Positions 8,012 to 17,611 of a DNA stretch of 64,000 nt are shown piece after piece. Each line of letters starts with the position of its first letter. The first letter of the stretch is position 1. Below the pieces are notes generated by a model. The model worked only from the letters and a program-made list of their open reading frames with translations. It did no database searches and had not been told where the DNA came from. The translations under genes were made by a program, and so were the position numbers. Source of the DNA: Caulobacter radicis (GTDB lineage: Bacteria; Pseudomonadota; Alphaproteobacteria; Caulobacterales; Caulobacteraceae); NCBI RefSeq assembly GCF_003094615.1, contig NZ_QDKO01000015.1:158443-222442 (forward strand), given 5' to 3'.

Positions 8012-8121
8012 CCGAAGGCGCTGGACAGCCGGGCCTTCCGGATCACAGACGAGGCCGATCTCGGGTCGTCGAAGGTTCGAACACTGACTGCAACCTTGCT
8101 TGAAGAGAAGGTTCTACACTT
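8012..8121 (+). promoter_or_regulatory. ROSE-type RNA thermometer in the Hsp20 leader
   Basis: Three hairpins can be drawn. Hairpin I is 8015-8019/8033-8037 with an inner stem 8020-8023/8026-8029. Hairpin II is 8048-8052/8066-8070 with inner stem 8055-8058/8061-8064. The last hairpin pairs AACCTT (8092-8097) with AAGGTT (8108-8113), continues as CTT/GAG-like pairs, and leaves a G (8098) facing the Shine-Dalgarno AGAAGG. The UUGCU opposite the ribosome-binding site is the hallmark of ROSE elements, known upstream of small heat shock genes in rhizobia and other bacteria. The ATG follows eight bases after the stem. Confidence 0.75.
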
Positions 8122-8580
8122 ATGCGTACTATCGACCTGTCGCCGCTGTACCGTTCGCTCGTCGGCTTCGACCGCCTGGCCGCGCAACTCGACGCCGCCG
8201 CCAAGACCGAAGCCGCCTCCGGCTATCCGCCCTACAACATCGAGCGCACCGACGAGAATTCCTACCGCATCGAGATCGCCGTCGCCGGCTTCAAGCCGGA
8301 AGAGCTGTCGATCGAGGCCAAGGAAGGCCTGCTGACCGTCTCGGGCCGCAAGGCGGCCAACGACGAGACCAAGCGCTACCTGCATCGCGGCCTCGCCGAG
8401 CGCAATTTCGACCGCCGCTTCCAGTTGGCCGACTACGTGGTGGTGACCGACGCGGCCCTGGCCGACGGCCTGCTGACCATCTCGCTCAAGCGCGAGCTGC
8501 CGGAAGCCCTCAAGCCCCGCACCATCCCGATCAACGCCGGCGCCGACACCGCCGTGATCGAAGGCGAAAAGGCCGCCTAA
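8122..8580 (+). CDS. small heat shock protein, Hsp20/alpha-crystallin family
   Basis: The 152-residue protein contains an alpha-crystallin domain from about residue 33 to 130, including the Tyr-Arg-Ile-Glu-Ile-Ala-Val-Ala-Gly-Phe strand, the Leu-Thr-Val-Ser-Gly-Arg strand and the Ala-x-x-x-x-Gly-Leu-Leu-Thr-Ile motif. It is IbpA-like in length and arrangement. Such proteins hold unfolding proteins in a soluble state for later refolding by DnaK and ClpB. The start is fixed by the ROSE-like leader, whose final hairpin hides the AGAAGG ribosome-binding site. A sigma-32-like promoter and a strong downstream terminator make it a single-gene transcript. Confidence 0.92.
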   Translation: MRTIDLSPLYRSLVGFDRLAAQLDAAAKTEAASGYPPYNIERTDENSYRIEIAVAGFKPEELSIEAKEGLLTVSGRKAANDETKRYLHRGLAERNFDRRFQLADYVVVTDAALADGLLTISLKRELPEALKPRTIPINAGADTAVIEGEKAA

Positions 8581-8597
8581 CCGCGACCGACCGTTTT

Positions 8598-8615
8598 CTC
8601 TCTCTCTCTCTCTCT
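8598..8615 (+). repeat. (CT)9 simple repeat
   Basis: Nine CT units follow a TTTT run just after the Hsp20 stop codon and before its terminator. Such a tract can change length by slippage, but here it lies outside coding sequence. Confidence 0.9.
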
Positions 8616-8634
8616 GAATTCCCCTCCGACTTTC

Positions 8635-8664
8635 GGGCGGCGCGATCTCGCGCCGCCCTTTTTT
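8635..8664 (+). terminator. rho-independent terminator of the Hsp20 gene
   Basis: A perfect 11-bp GC stem (8635-8645 with 8648-8658, two-base loop) is followed by six T residues. It is the strongest classical terminator in this part of the window. Confidence 0.9.
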
Positions 8665-8772
8665 ACGTCTGCACCGGATCTGCACGACGAGCGGTCGGGC
8701 CGTGCACGTCCGCGCCGCCGCCCCTGCAACGCGCCCGCCTAAGCACGAGGCTCCGACGCCAGGAGCCCGTCC

Positions 8773-10359
8773 ATGCCAGCCCTCCGCCCGCCTTCCGCCG
8801 CGCCGTTCTGGATGAAGCCGATCGCGGCCGCCGTCCTGGTGCTGGCGGCCGACCAGCTGCTCTATCGGCACGCGGCCGGGCTGAACCTGGGCCTGTTCTT
8901 CCTGCTGGCGACCCTGGTTGTCGCCCTGATTTCCCCCGCCTCGCGCAAGGCCTGGCCGGCCCTGCTGCTGGCGGCAGGCTTCGCCGCGCTGATGATCGAG
9001 GCGCCCGGACGGCTGGCCTTCCTGTTCTGCATGCTGTCGCTCGGCGTCGCGACGCTGGCGGCCCGCGCCGGCTGGCGCGAGGGCGCGTGGCGGTGGGCCC
9101 AACGCCTGGGCTTCTGGCTGGCCATGGCCCTGGTCGCGCCGATCCTCGACCTGCTGGCCCTGCGCAGGCATCGCTCCGTGAGCGGCGACCTGCTGATCCG
9201 TCGCCTGCCCGTCCTGGCGCTGCCCGTTATCGGCGGCCTGGTGTTCCTGGCCCTGTTCGCCACCGCCAATCCGGTGATCGCCCAGGCGCTGGGCCAACTG
9301 CGCCTGCCGCTGCTTGATCCGGCGCGACTGGTCTTCGCCGGACTGATCGGCGTCTGCGCCTGGACGCTGCTGCGGCCGCGATTCCTGAGGAAGACCAACG
9401 GCCTGCCCGTCGGCTCGGGCGCGCCGCCGCCTGGCGTCAGCGTGGCTTCGGTCGGGCTGTCGCTGGTGGTGTTCAACGCGCTCTTCGCCTTGCAGAACGG
9501 CCTGGACATCGCCTTCCTGTGGTCGCGCGCGCCGCTGCCCGAGGGCGTGACCCTTGCGCAATACGCCCATCGCGGCGCCTATCCGCTGATCGCCACGGCC
9601 CTGCTGGCCGGCCTGTTCGTGCTGGTCGCCCTGGCGCCGGGCTCGGCGACGGCGCGGTCGACCTGGCTGAGACGTCTCGTGGTGCTGTGGGTGGCGCAGA
9701 ACCTGTTCCTGGTCGCCTCGTCGATCCTGCGCACCACCGACTACATCGAGGCCTATGGCCTGACCCGCCTGCGGATCGCCGCCCTGATCTGGATGGCGCT
9801 GGTGGGCGTGGGCCTGGCCCTGATCTGCTGGCGGATGCTGCGCGGCAAGAGCGGCGCGTGGCTGGTCAACGCCAATGTCGCCGCCACGGCCGTGGTGCTG
9901 GCCGCGTGCGCCGTGATCGACATCGGCGCGATCGCCGCCGACTGGAACGCCCACCACGCCAGGGAAGTCGGCGGCCCGGGCGCCGAGCTCGACGTCTGCT
10001 ACCTGGAGCGGCTGGGCGACTCCTCGGTCGTGGCGCTGAGCCGCCTGCGCGCCCGTCCCCTGCCCCAGCCCCTGGCGGCCCGCGTGGCCTGGTCGCGCAC
10101 GCTGCTGCTGGAGGATCTTTCCCGGCGCCAGGCCGACTGGCGCAGCTGGACCTGGCGCGGTCATCGGCGGCTTCGCGAAGCCCTGGCGCTGGGCCCCAGC
10201 GACCTCATCGTCAGAACGCCGGTCGGGCTGGAAGATTGCGACGGCTATCCGATGACCAATCCGGGCCGCGTGGACCCGTCGAGCCCACCGCGGGCCGTTC
10301 CCCTGCCCCCAACAGCCCCGTTGACCTCCGACGTCGCACGCGGAACATCTGCCCCATGA
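8773..10359 (+). CDS. DUF4173-type multi-pass membrane protein
   Basis: The 528-residue protein has around a dozen hydrophobic segments over the first 380 residues and a soluble C-terminal part of about 140 residues, perhaps in the periplasm. The central stretch containing Leu-Phe-Ala-Leu-Gln-Asn-Gly-Leu-Asp and Thr-Leu-Ala-Gln-Tyr-Ala-His-Arg-Gly-Ala-Tyr is characteristic of the DUF4173 family, whose function is unknown. Its last codon overlaps the start of the response regulator gene by ATGA, and a histidine kinase gene overlaps that in turn. This suggests the membrane protein takes part in the same signalling pathway as sensor accessory or target. Confidence 0.78.
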   Translation: MPALRPPSAAPFWMKPIAAAVLVLAADQLLYRHAAGLNLGLFFLLATLVVALISPASRKAWPALLLAAGFAALMIEAPGRLAFLFCMLSLGVATLAARAGWREGAWRWAQRLGFWLAMALVAPILDLLALRRHRSVSGDLLIRRLPVLALPVIGGLVFLALFATANPVIAQALGQLRLPLLDPARLVFAGLIGVCAWTLLRPRFLRKTNGLPVGSGAPPPGVSVASVGLSLVVFNALFALQNGLDIAFLWSRAPLPEGVTLAQYAHRGAYPLIATALLAGLFVLVALAPGSATARSTWLRRLVVLWVAQNLFLVASSILRTTDYIEAYGLTRLRIAALIWMALVGVGLALICWRMLRGKSGAWLVNANVAATAVVLAACAVIDIGAIAADWNAHHAREVGGPGAELDVCYLERLGDSSVVALSRLRARPLPQPLAARVAWSRTLLLEDLSRRQADWRSWTWRGHRRLREALALGPSDLIVRTPVGLEDCDGYPMTNPGRVDPSSPPRAVPLPPTAPLTSDVARGTSAP

Positions 10360-11069
10360 CTCAGCCGATCCTGATCGTCGACGACGAGCCGCACATCCGC
10401 GAGCTGCTGGCCTTCGCCCTGGGCAAGGCCGGCTACGCCACGGTCGAGGCCGCCGACGGCGAGGCGGCGCTGGAGGCGATCGCCACCCACAAGCCGGCGC
10501 TGGTCGTGCTGGACATCAACATGCCGCGCCTGAACGGCCTGGACGTTTGCCGCAGGATCCGCGCCGAGGGCCAGCTGCCGGTGCTGCTGCTGTCGTCGCG
10601 CGACGACGAGATCGACCGGGTGCTGGGCATCGAGCTGGGCGCCGACGACTATGTGGTCAAGCCGTTCAGCCCGCGCGAGGTCACGGCCAGGGTCAGCGCG
10701 ATCCTGCGCCGCGCCAGTGCCGCCGCGCCGACCGAGGAGGCCAAGCTGGTCAGCCACGGCCGCCTCAGCCTCGAGGCCGACGCCTGGCGGGCGGCCTGGG
10801 CCGGCGACGAGGCGACATTGACCGTCACCGAGTTCGGCATCCTCTGGACCCTGGCCAGCGCGCCGCGCCGGGTGTTCAGCCGCGACGCCATCATCGACCG
10901 CCTGCGCGGGCCCGGCTTCGCCCTGACCGACCGCACCATCGACAGCCACGTACGCAACCTGCGGGCCAAGTTCGCCAAGCTGGGCGGCGTCGACCTGATC
11001 GAGACCCGTCCCGGCGTCGGATACCGCCTGGGCCCGTGCCAGGGCTCGAGCGAGAGCGCCGGGGCGTGA
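10356..11069 (+). CDS. OmpR-family response regulator
   Basis: The start at 10356 overlaps the upstream stop as ATGA and gives 237 residues. The receiver domain (1-118) has Asp9-Asp10, phospho-acceptor Asp53 and Lys102. The C-terminal winged helix (about 128-230) includes the Leu-Thr-Val-Thr-Glu-Phe motif and the Arg-Thr-Ile-Asp-Ser-His-Val-Arg-Asn-Leu-Arg recognition helix, ending in the Gly-Val-Gly-Tyr-Arg-Leu hairpin. It is a DNA-binding transcription factor controlled by phosphorylation, most likely by the kinase encoded immediately downstream (GTGA overlap). Its targets are unknown, but autoregulation of the operon is likely. Confidence 0.92.
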   Translation: MTQPILIVDDEPHIRELLAFALGKAGYATVEAADGEAALEAIATHKPALVVLDINMPRLNGLDVCRRIRAEGQLPVLLLSSRDDEIDRVLGIELGADDYVVKPFSPREVTARVSAILRRASAAAPTEEAKLVSHGRLSLEADAWRAAWAGDEATLTVTEFGILWTLASAPRRVFSRDAIIDRLRGPGFALTDRTIDSHVRNLRAKFAKLGGVDLIETRPGVGYRLGPCQGSSESAGA

Positions 11070-12658
11070 TCGCCGCGCTGGGCGCCTGGAAGGACGCGGT
11101 CAAGCGGCGCTGGCCGGCGCTGCGGCTGCGTAGCATCCTGCTGGCGGTGCTGCTGTTCGCCGCCAGCATGCCGGCGATCGGCGGGGTGTTCCTGCGCAGC
11201 TACGAGAATACCCTGGTGCGTCAGACCGAGGCCGAGCTGGCCGCCCAGGGCGCGGCCCTGGCCGCCACGGCCGCGGCGCTGTGGCCCGGGGCGCCGCCGC
11301 CCGCTCCCGCGCCGCGCCCCGATCCCGAGGATCCCGATTACTATCGCCCCGAGCGACCGAGCATCGACCTGTCGGCCGCCCGGATCCTGCCCGAGCGCCC
11401 GTCCCCGACGCCCAGCGAAACGTCTCCGCAGGCGGACGCCGCCGTCGCCGCAGCCCGCCTGGATCACATCTTCGCCGACACCACCCGCAGCACCCTGGCC
11501 GCCATCGTCCTGACCGACGCGCAAGGGCGCGTGGTGCGAGGCCTGGGCGCGGGCGGCGACCTGTCCGCCCTGCCCGAGGTGCGCGAGGCCCTGACGGGTC
11601 GGCCCGAGACCGTGCTGCGCCGGAACGGCCAGTACCGCCAGCGCTCGGTCTGGGAGCTGTTCAGCCGAGCCTCGGCCGTGCGCCTGCACCACGCCCGCCC
11701 TGTGGAGGTCGGCGGCAGGACGGTGGGCGTGCTGCTGCTGTCGCGCTCGCCGCGCGGCCTGTTCAAGGGGCTGCACGAGGATCGCGGCAAGCTGCTGTTG
11801 GGCGCCGGCGTCATCCTGGTGGTGCTGTTCGGCCTGGCGGGCCTGGTCTCGCGCGGGGTGACGCGACCGATCGAGCAACTGAGCGCCGCCACCCGGGCCA
11901 TGGCCACCGGCCGGGGCGAACCGCCCGAGACGCCGCGCACGGCGGCCGTCGAGATCCAGGCCCTGTACGACGACTTCCGGGCCATGTCCGAGGCGATCGA
12001 CAAGCGCTCGCGCTACCTGCGCGACTTCGCCGCCGCGCTGAGCCACGAGTTCAAGACGCCGCTGGCAGGCGTGCGCGGGGCCATCGAGCTTCTGCAGGAC
12101 CACTACCCCACCATGAGCCAGGCCGAGCGCGAGCGCTTTCTCGCGAACATCGCCGCCGACAATGCCCGACTCTCGGCCCTGGTCGGACGGCTCTTGGAAC
12201 TGGCCCGCGCCGACATGGCCACGCCCGAGGCCGGGGTCGCCGCCGCGCCCGCCGCCGCCGCCAAGACTGTCGCGGCCGCCCTGTCGACGCCCGTCTTCAT
12301 GGTCGCCAGCGACCTGCCCGCCGACCTGCCGACCGTCGCCGCGCCGCTGGCGATGATCGAGACGGTGCTGACCGTGCTGGTCGAGAACAGCCGCCAGGCC
12401 GGCGCCGGCAAGGTGGCGATCAGCGGCCACGATCGCGGCGCGGCCGTCGTGCTGGTCGTCGCCGACGACGGGCCGGGCGTGCCGCAGGCCGACGCCGCCC
12501 GACTGTTCGAGCCGTTCTTCACCACGCGCCGAGCCGAAGGCGGAACCGGCCTTGGCCTGTCGATCGCTCGCTCCCTGGCCCGCGCCCATGGCGGCGACGT
12601 GGCCTATGTCGCCGATCCCGGCGGGGCGCGCTTCACCCTGTCGCTACCGACCGCCTGA
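11066..12658 (+). CDS. membrane sensor histidine kinase
   Basis: Translation probably starts at the GTG of 11066, which overlaps the regulator stop, giving 530 residues. A transmembrane helix near 19-42 is followed by a periplasmic sensor region of about 200 residues with a Pro-rich segment, a second membrane helix near 243-262, a HAMP domain, and a dimerisation domain with phospho-acceptor His327 in Ser-His-Glu-Phe-Lys-Thr-Pro. The ATPase domain shows Asn in VENSRQAG, DDGPGVP, FFTTR and GGTGLGLS. The gene order membrane protein, regulator, kinase resembles CreC-like systems. The signal is not known. Confidence 0.9.
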   Translation: MIAALGAWKDAVKRRWPALRLRSILLAVLLFAASMPAIGGVFLRSYENTLVRQTEAELAAQGAALAATAAALWPGAPPPAPAPRPDPEDPDYYRPERPSIDLSAARILPERPSPTPSETSPQADAAVAAARLDHIFADTTRSTLAAIVLTDAQGRVVRGLGAGGDLSALPEVREALTGRPETVLRRNGQYRQRSVWELFSRASAVRLHHARPVEVGGRTVGVLLLSRSPRGLFKGLHEDRGKLLLGAGVILVVLFGLAGLVSRGVTRPIEQLSAATRAMATGRGEPPETPRTAAVEIQALYDDFRAMSEAIDKRSRYLRDFAAALSHEFKTPLAGVRGAIELLQDHYPTMSQAERERFLANIAADNARLSALVGRLLELARADMATPEAGVAAAPAAAAKTVAAALSTPVFMVASDLPADLPTVAAPLAMIETVLTVLVENSRQAGAGKVAISGHDRGAAVVLVVADDGPGVPQADAARLFEPFFTTRRAEGGTGLGLSIARSLARAHGGDVAYVADPGGARFTLSLPTA

Positions 12659-12750
12659 TCATCTGCACGAAATCTCCACATGGGGTCCATCAGGGCGCCG
12701 CACGCCGTCCGTAGGGTGTCGATCACGCCTTCCCGGCCAGGAGATTTTCC

Positions 12751-12951
12751 ATGCTGACCGCCGTCCCGCCCGCTTCCGACTGCCAGGTCGAACTCGACAT
12801 CGCCGCCGGCCGCTACACCTGGAGCGTCACCCGTCCCGACGGCATGCAGCTGTCCGGCCAGGCCGAGGATCCGACCTTCGCCCGCAACCAGAGCCACCTG
12901 GCCGCCGTGATGCTGGACGCCTTCGCCTCCCTGAAACGGCGGCGCTTCTAG
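12751..12951 (+). CDS. small hypothetical protein (66 aa)
   Basis: A clear AGGAG ribosome-binding site lies eight bases ahead of the ATG, which supports this short gene. The product has a Trp-Ser-Val-Thr beta-hairpin pattern and a helical C-terminus ending in Lys-Arg-Arg-Arg-Phe. No signal peptide or membrane segment is visible. It resembles no family I know. It sits between the kinase gene and the peptidase gene on the same strand. Confidence 0.6.
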   Translation: MLTAVPPASDCQVELDIAAGRYTWSVTRPDGMQLSGQAEDPTFARNQSHLAAVMLDAFASLKRRRF

Positions 12952-13018
12952 CCGCGCCTCGTCTTCGCCCCAAGGCGGGTGTAAGCGAAGGCCTCGCTTC
13001 ATCCGCAAGGCCTTCTAC

Positions 13019-14527
<1,509 letters not shown>

Positions 14528-14532
14528 GATAG

Positions 14533-14713
14533 CAGGATGCTCCCCCTGAAGGGGGAGCTGTCGCCCCCGGGTCCGGCGAAAGGCCGGCCCGAGGATAAAC
14601 TCCGCGACCGACTGAGGGGGAAGTTGCTGCCCAACTCGGCAACCACTTCGACCTCATCAGACACTTCCCCCTCCGGCCCTTCGGCCACCTCCCCCTTCGG
14701 GGGGAGGATCGCT
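14533..14713. repeat. inverted repeat, CTCCCCCT-type element
   Basis: Left arm near 14536-14562 (GCTCCCCCTGAAGGGGGAGC) and right arm near 14687-14710 (CACCTCCCCCTTCGGGGGGA) are imperfect reverse complements, each a small palindrome in itself. A middle segment repeats the motif again near 14613-14622 and 14664-14673. It fills the gap between two convergent peptidase genes and is related to the element at 3854-3987. Confidence 0.7.
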
Positions 14714-14716
14714 GCT

Positions 14717-15925
14717 CTACCCCTTCAGCCCGAACGGGTCGTCGATCGAGGGCGACGGCGGGGTGAACCAGGCCGCGCCGTCGTCGGTCACGTGGAAGTG
14801 GTCCTCCAGGCGCACGCCGAAGCGGCCGGGGATGACGATCATCGGCTCGTTGGAAAAGCACATGCCCGGCGCCAGCGGCGTGGCGTCGCCGCGCACGAGG
14901 TAGGGGCCCTCGTGGATCGACAGGCCGATGCCGTGGCCGGTGCGGTGCGGCAGGCCCGGCAGGGCGTAGTCGGGGCCCAGGCCATGGCGCTCAAGCACCT
15001 GGCGGGCGACCGCGTCGATGGTCTCGCACGGCAGACCGGGGCGCACGGCGTCGAAGGCCGCGCCTTGCGCCTCGTGCTCGACCTCCCAGATCCGGCGATG
15101 TTCGTCCGACGGTGTTCCGAACACGTAGGTGCGGGTGATGTCGGCCTGGTAGCCCTCGACCTGGCAGCCGGTGTCGATCAGCACGAGGTCGCCCTCGGCC
15201 AGCTCCTGGTCGCCCGGCAGGCCGTGCGGATAGGCCGTGGCCTCACCGAACTGCACGGCGCAGAAGGTCGAGCCGCCGCCGCTGGCCGCGCGGTGGGCCT
15301 CGTCGATGAAGCGCTTGACCTCGCTGGCCCGCACGCCCGGCGCCAGCACCGCGCCGGCCCGGCGGTGGACATCCAGCGTGATCGCCTTGGCGTAGCGCAT
15401 CAAGGCCAGCTCGGCCGGCGACTTCACGCCCCGGCAGCCGTCGACCACCGCCCCGGCGTCCTTCACCGACAGCGACGGCGCGGCCTCGCGCAAGGCCGAG
15501 AACAGCGAGAACGGCGCGGCCGGATCGAGGGCCAGGACGTCGACGCCAAGCTGCGCCAGCGACCGGCCGACCAGGACGGCGGGGCTCTCGTGCTCCTGCC
15601 ACAGGCGGATCTCGACCTCGATCTTCAGGTCGGCCTGCAGCGAGCCCAGCTCGAAGCCCGGACAGATCATTACCGGCTCGCCCGTCACCGGCAGCAGCAG
15701 GGCCACCAGCCGCTCGGTCGCGCCCCACGGCACGCCGGTGAAATAGCGCAGCGAGGCGCCGGCCCCGATCAGCAGGGCGTCGGCGCCCAGGGCGCGGGTC
15801 AGCCCCCTCGCCTTCTCCAGGCGCGCTTCGTACTCGGCCGCGCCGATGGCCGGCGGACGGCCCGCCCGCAGCGACAGGCCGGCCAGCTCGGCGGCCATGG
15901 TCGATCCGCCCACGCCCAGGGTCAT
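14717..15925 (-). CDS. M24 family Xaa-Pro peptidase
   Basis: The 402-residue protein has the two-domain structure of aminopeptidase P/prolidase-type enzymes: a creatinase N-terminal domain (about 20-160) and the pita-bread M24 catalytic domain. Metal ligands appear in order as Asp in LIDTGCQVEG, Asp in YQADITRTY, His in HRTGHGIG, Glu in SNEPMI and Glu in GVRLEDHF. These enzymes release the residue next to a proline and act in peptide recycling. No signal peptide is seen. It is divergent from the GntR regulator, sharing a 250-bp intergenic region. Confidence 0.87.
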   Translation of the reverse strand: MTLGVGGSTMAAELAGLSLRAGRPPAIGAAEYEARLEKARGLTRALGADALLIGAGASLRYFTGVPWGATERLVALLLPVTGEPVMICPGFELGSLQADLKIEVEIRLWQEHESPAVLVGRSLAQLGVDVLALDPAAPFSLFSALREAAPSLSVKDAGAVVDGCRGVKSPAELALMRYAKAITLDVHRRAGAVLAPGVRASEVKRFIDEAHRAASGGGSTFCAVQFGEATAYPHGLPGDQELAEGDLVLIDTGCQVEGYQADITRTYVFGTPSDEHRRIWEVEHEAQGAAFDAVRPGLPCETIDAVARQVLERHGLGPDYALPGLPHRTGHGIGLSIHEGPYLVRGDATPLAPGMCFSNEPMIVIPGRFGVRLEDHFHVTDDGAAWFTPPSPSIDDPFGLKG

Positions 15926-16099
15926 TTGGTGTTCCTCGTCTTGTCCCGGTCGGCCGGTCGATGTCGAAGCGCGCAGGATCGCCGGATTCGCGGGCCGTCG
16001 GACGGGCGATGTCGCCGCCGAATGCGTCAGCTTTCCGATCGATAGCGCGGATACATCCTAGCCGGCTTTCCCCACGCCTCGATATGTCTGAGGTTTAAT

Positions 16100-16137
16100 C
16101 CGAGGCCCGGGATATTCTGGTATACGGGCCGTCTCGG
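16100..16137. promoter_or_regulatory. inverted repeat upstream of the GntR regulator
   Basis: CCGAGGCCCG at 16100-16109 pairs with CGGGCC (16125-16130) and CTCGG (16133-16137), with a two-base bulge. The 15-bp centre holds TGGTATAC. It lies about 40 bp before the regulator start, in the shared region with the divergent peptidase gene, and could be an operator. No T-run follows. Confidence 0.4.
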
Positions 16138-16173
16138 CGCGGGGGCGCCGAATTGGGGCTCAGTTCACAGCGC

Positions 16174-16815
16174 ATGAGTATCGTCGTCCGCACCCTGTCC
16201 GATCAGACCTACGAGATCGTGAGACGGAGGATCCTGACGGGCGACATGCCGCCGGGAACGGCGGTGAGACAGGACACCATAGCCGCCGAGCTGGGGGTGT
16301 CGAAGATCCCGCTGCGCGAGGCCCTGGGCCGGCTGGAACAGGACGGCCTGCTGAGCTCCTATCCCAACAAGGGCTACGTGGTGCGCCAGGCCTCGACGCA
16401 GGAGGCCAGCGAGGTCTTCGCCCTGCGCCTGAAGCTGGAGCCGGGCGCGGCGGCCGAGGCCGCCCTGAACGCGGTTCCCGACGACCACGCCCGGGCCGAG
16501 ACGGCGCTGGCGGCGCTGGAGGCGGAACTCGGCAAGCCGCAGGGCGACCCCGTGACCTGCAACCGCGCCTTCCACATGGCCCTGGTCCGGCCCGGCGGCC
16601 ACATCACCAGCCAGCTGGTCGAGCGGTTGCAGATCCTGTCGGAGCGCTACGTGCGCATCCACCTGGAGCCCTTTGGCCGCGACGAACGCGCCAGCCGCGA
16701 GCACCGCGCCATCCTCGACGCCTGGAAGGCCGGCGACGCGACGCGCGTGGAGACGCTGCTCGCCGAGCACATCGAGGGCACGCTGGCCGACCTGCGCCAG
16801 CAGTTGCCGGCCTAA
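16174..16815 (+). CDS. GntR-family regulator, FadR/FCD subgroup
   Basis: I chose the ATG at 16174 (213 residues); a TTG at 16153 in the same frame is less likely. Residues about 10-70 are the winged helix with the Ala-Glu-Leu-Gly-Val-Ser-Lys-Ile-Pro-Leu-Arg-Glu-Ala-Leu motif typical of GntR proteins. The rest is the all-helical FCD ligand-binding domain, with His residues (Ala-Phe-His, Glu-His-Arg, Glu-His-Ile) that usually bind a metal and a small carboxylate. Its stop overlaps that of the convergent ABC ATPase gene by three bases. Regulated genes are unknown; the divergent M24 peptidase is one candidate. Confidence 0.85.
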   Translation: MSIVVRTLSDQTYEIVRRRILTGDMPPGTAVRQDTIAAELGVSKIPLREALGRLEQDGLLSSYPNKGYVVRQASTQEASEVFALRLKLEPGAAAEAALNAVPDDHARAETALAALEAELGKPQGDPVTCNRAFHMALVRPGGHITSQLVERLQILSERYVRIHLEPFGRDERASREHRAILDAWKAGDATRVETLLAEHIEGTLADLRQQLPA

Positions 16816-17597
16816 GCCGCCCGCCGCGCGTACAGGAACTCGATCACCGCCGCGCGGGCGTGGACGTAAGCCGCGTCCTCGGCCACGGCCAGGCGATCGC
16901 GCGGCCTTGCCAGGTCGATGGGGCGCACCTGCCCGATCGTGGCGCGCGGGCCGTTGGTCATCATCACGATGCGGTCCGACAGCAGCACGGCCTCGTCGAC
17001 GTCGTGGGTGACCATCAGCACGGTGTTGTTGAGGCTGGCCTGGATCTCCATGACGCTGTCCTGCAGGTGGGCGCGGGTCAGGGCGTCCAGCGCCCCGAAC
17101 GGCTCGTCCAGCAGCAGCACCTTGGGCTGCATGGCCAGCGCCCGGGCGATGCCGACACGCTGCTTCATGCCGCCGGAGATCTCGGACGGCCGCTTGTCGA
17201 TGGCGTGGGTCATCTTGACGAGGTCGAGATTGTGCAGCGTCCAGTCGCGGCGCTCGGCCGCCGACTTCTTGCCGGCGAACACCTTGTCGACCGCCAGCTG
17301 GACGTTCTCGCGCACCGACAGCCACGGCAGCAGCGAGTGGTTCTGGAACACCACCGCCCGCTCGGGCCCCGGCGCGCTGACGGCCTCGCGGTCGAGGATC
17401 ACCGCCCCCGTGGTGGCCGGGACGAGGCCCGCCACCACGTTCAGCAGGGTGGACTTGCCGCAGCCGGAGTGGCCGATGATCGAGACGAACTCGCCCTTGG
17501 CCACCTGAAGTTCGACGCCGCGCAGGACTTCGGAAGCCGCCGCGCCGTGCCCGAAGGTGACGCCGAGGTTCTCGATGGAGAGATAGGCCTTGCCCAT
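16812..17597 (-). CDS. nitrate-type ABC transporter ATP-binding protein
   Basis: The ATG at 17597 is preceded by GAGAAGGA, giving 261 residues. Walker A is Gly42-His-Ser-Gly-Cys-Gly-Lys-Ser-Thr50, the Q-loop is Phe-Gln-Asn, the signature Ser-Gly-Gly-Met-Lys-Gln starts at 141, Walker B is LLLDEP at 161-166 and the switch His is in THDVDE. The sequence matches the NrtC/NrtD group of nitrate, nitrite, bicarbonate and sulfonate importers. It is the last gene of porin, binding protein, permease, ATPase. Nitrate is favoured by the binding protein type, but cyanate or sulfonates cannot be excluded. Confidence 0.87.
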   Translation of the reverse strand: MGKAYLSIENLGVTFGHGAAASEVLRGVELQVAKGEFVSIIGHSGCGKSTLLNVVAGLVPATTGAVILDREAVSAPGPERAVVFQNHSLLPWLSVRENVQLAVDKVFAGKKSAAERRDWTLHNLDLVKMTHAIDKRPSEISGGMKQRVGIARALAMQPKVLLLDEPFGALDALTRAHLQDSVMEIQASLNNTVLMVTHDVDEAVLLSDRIVMMTNGPRATIGQVRPIDLARPRDRLAVAEDAAYVHARAAVIEFLYARRAA

Positions 17598-17611
17598 GAT
17601 GCTTGTCCTTC

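Noticed and set aside
8008..10164. Very long open frame on the minus strand opposite the Hsp20 and DUF4173 genes.
   Set aside because: Composition is dominated by Gln, Gly, Arg and Asp/His as expected of antisense frames in GC-rich DNA, with no domain and no ribosome-binding site, and it covers two well-supported genes.
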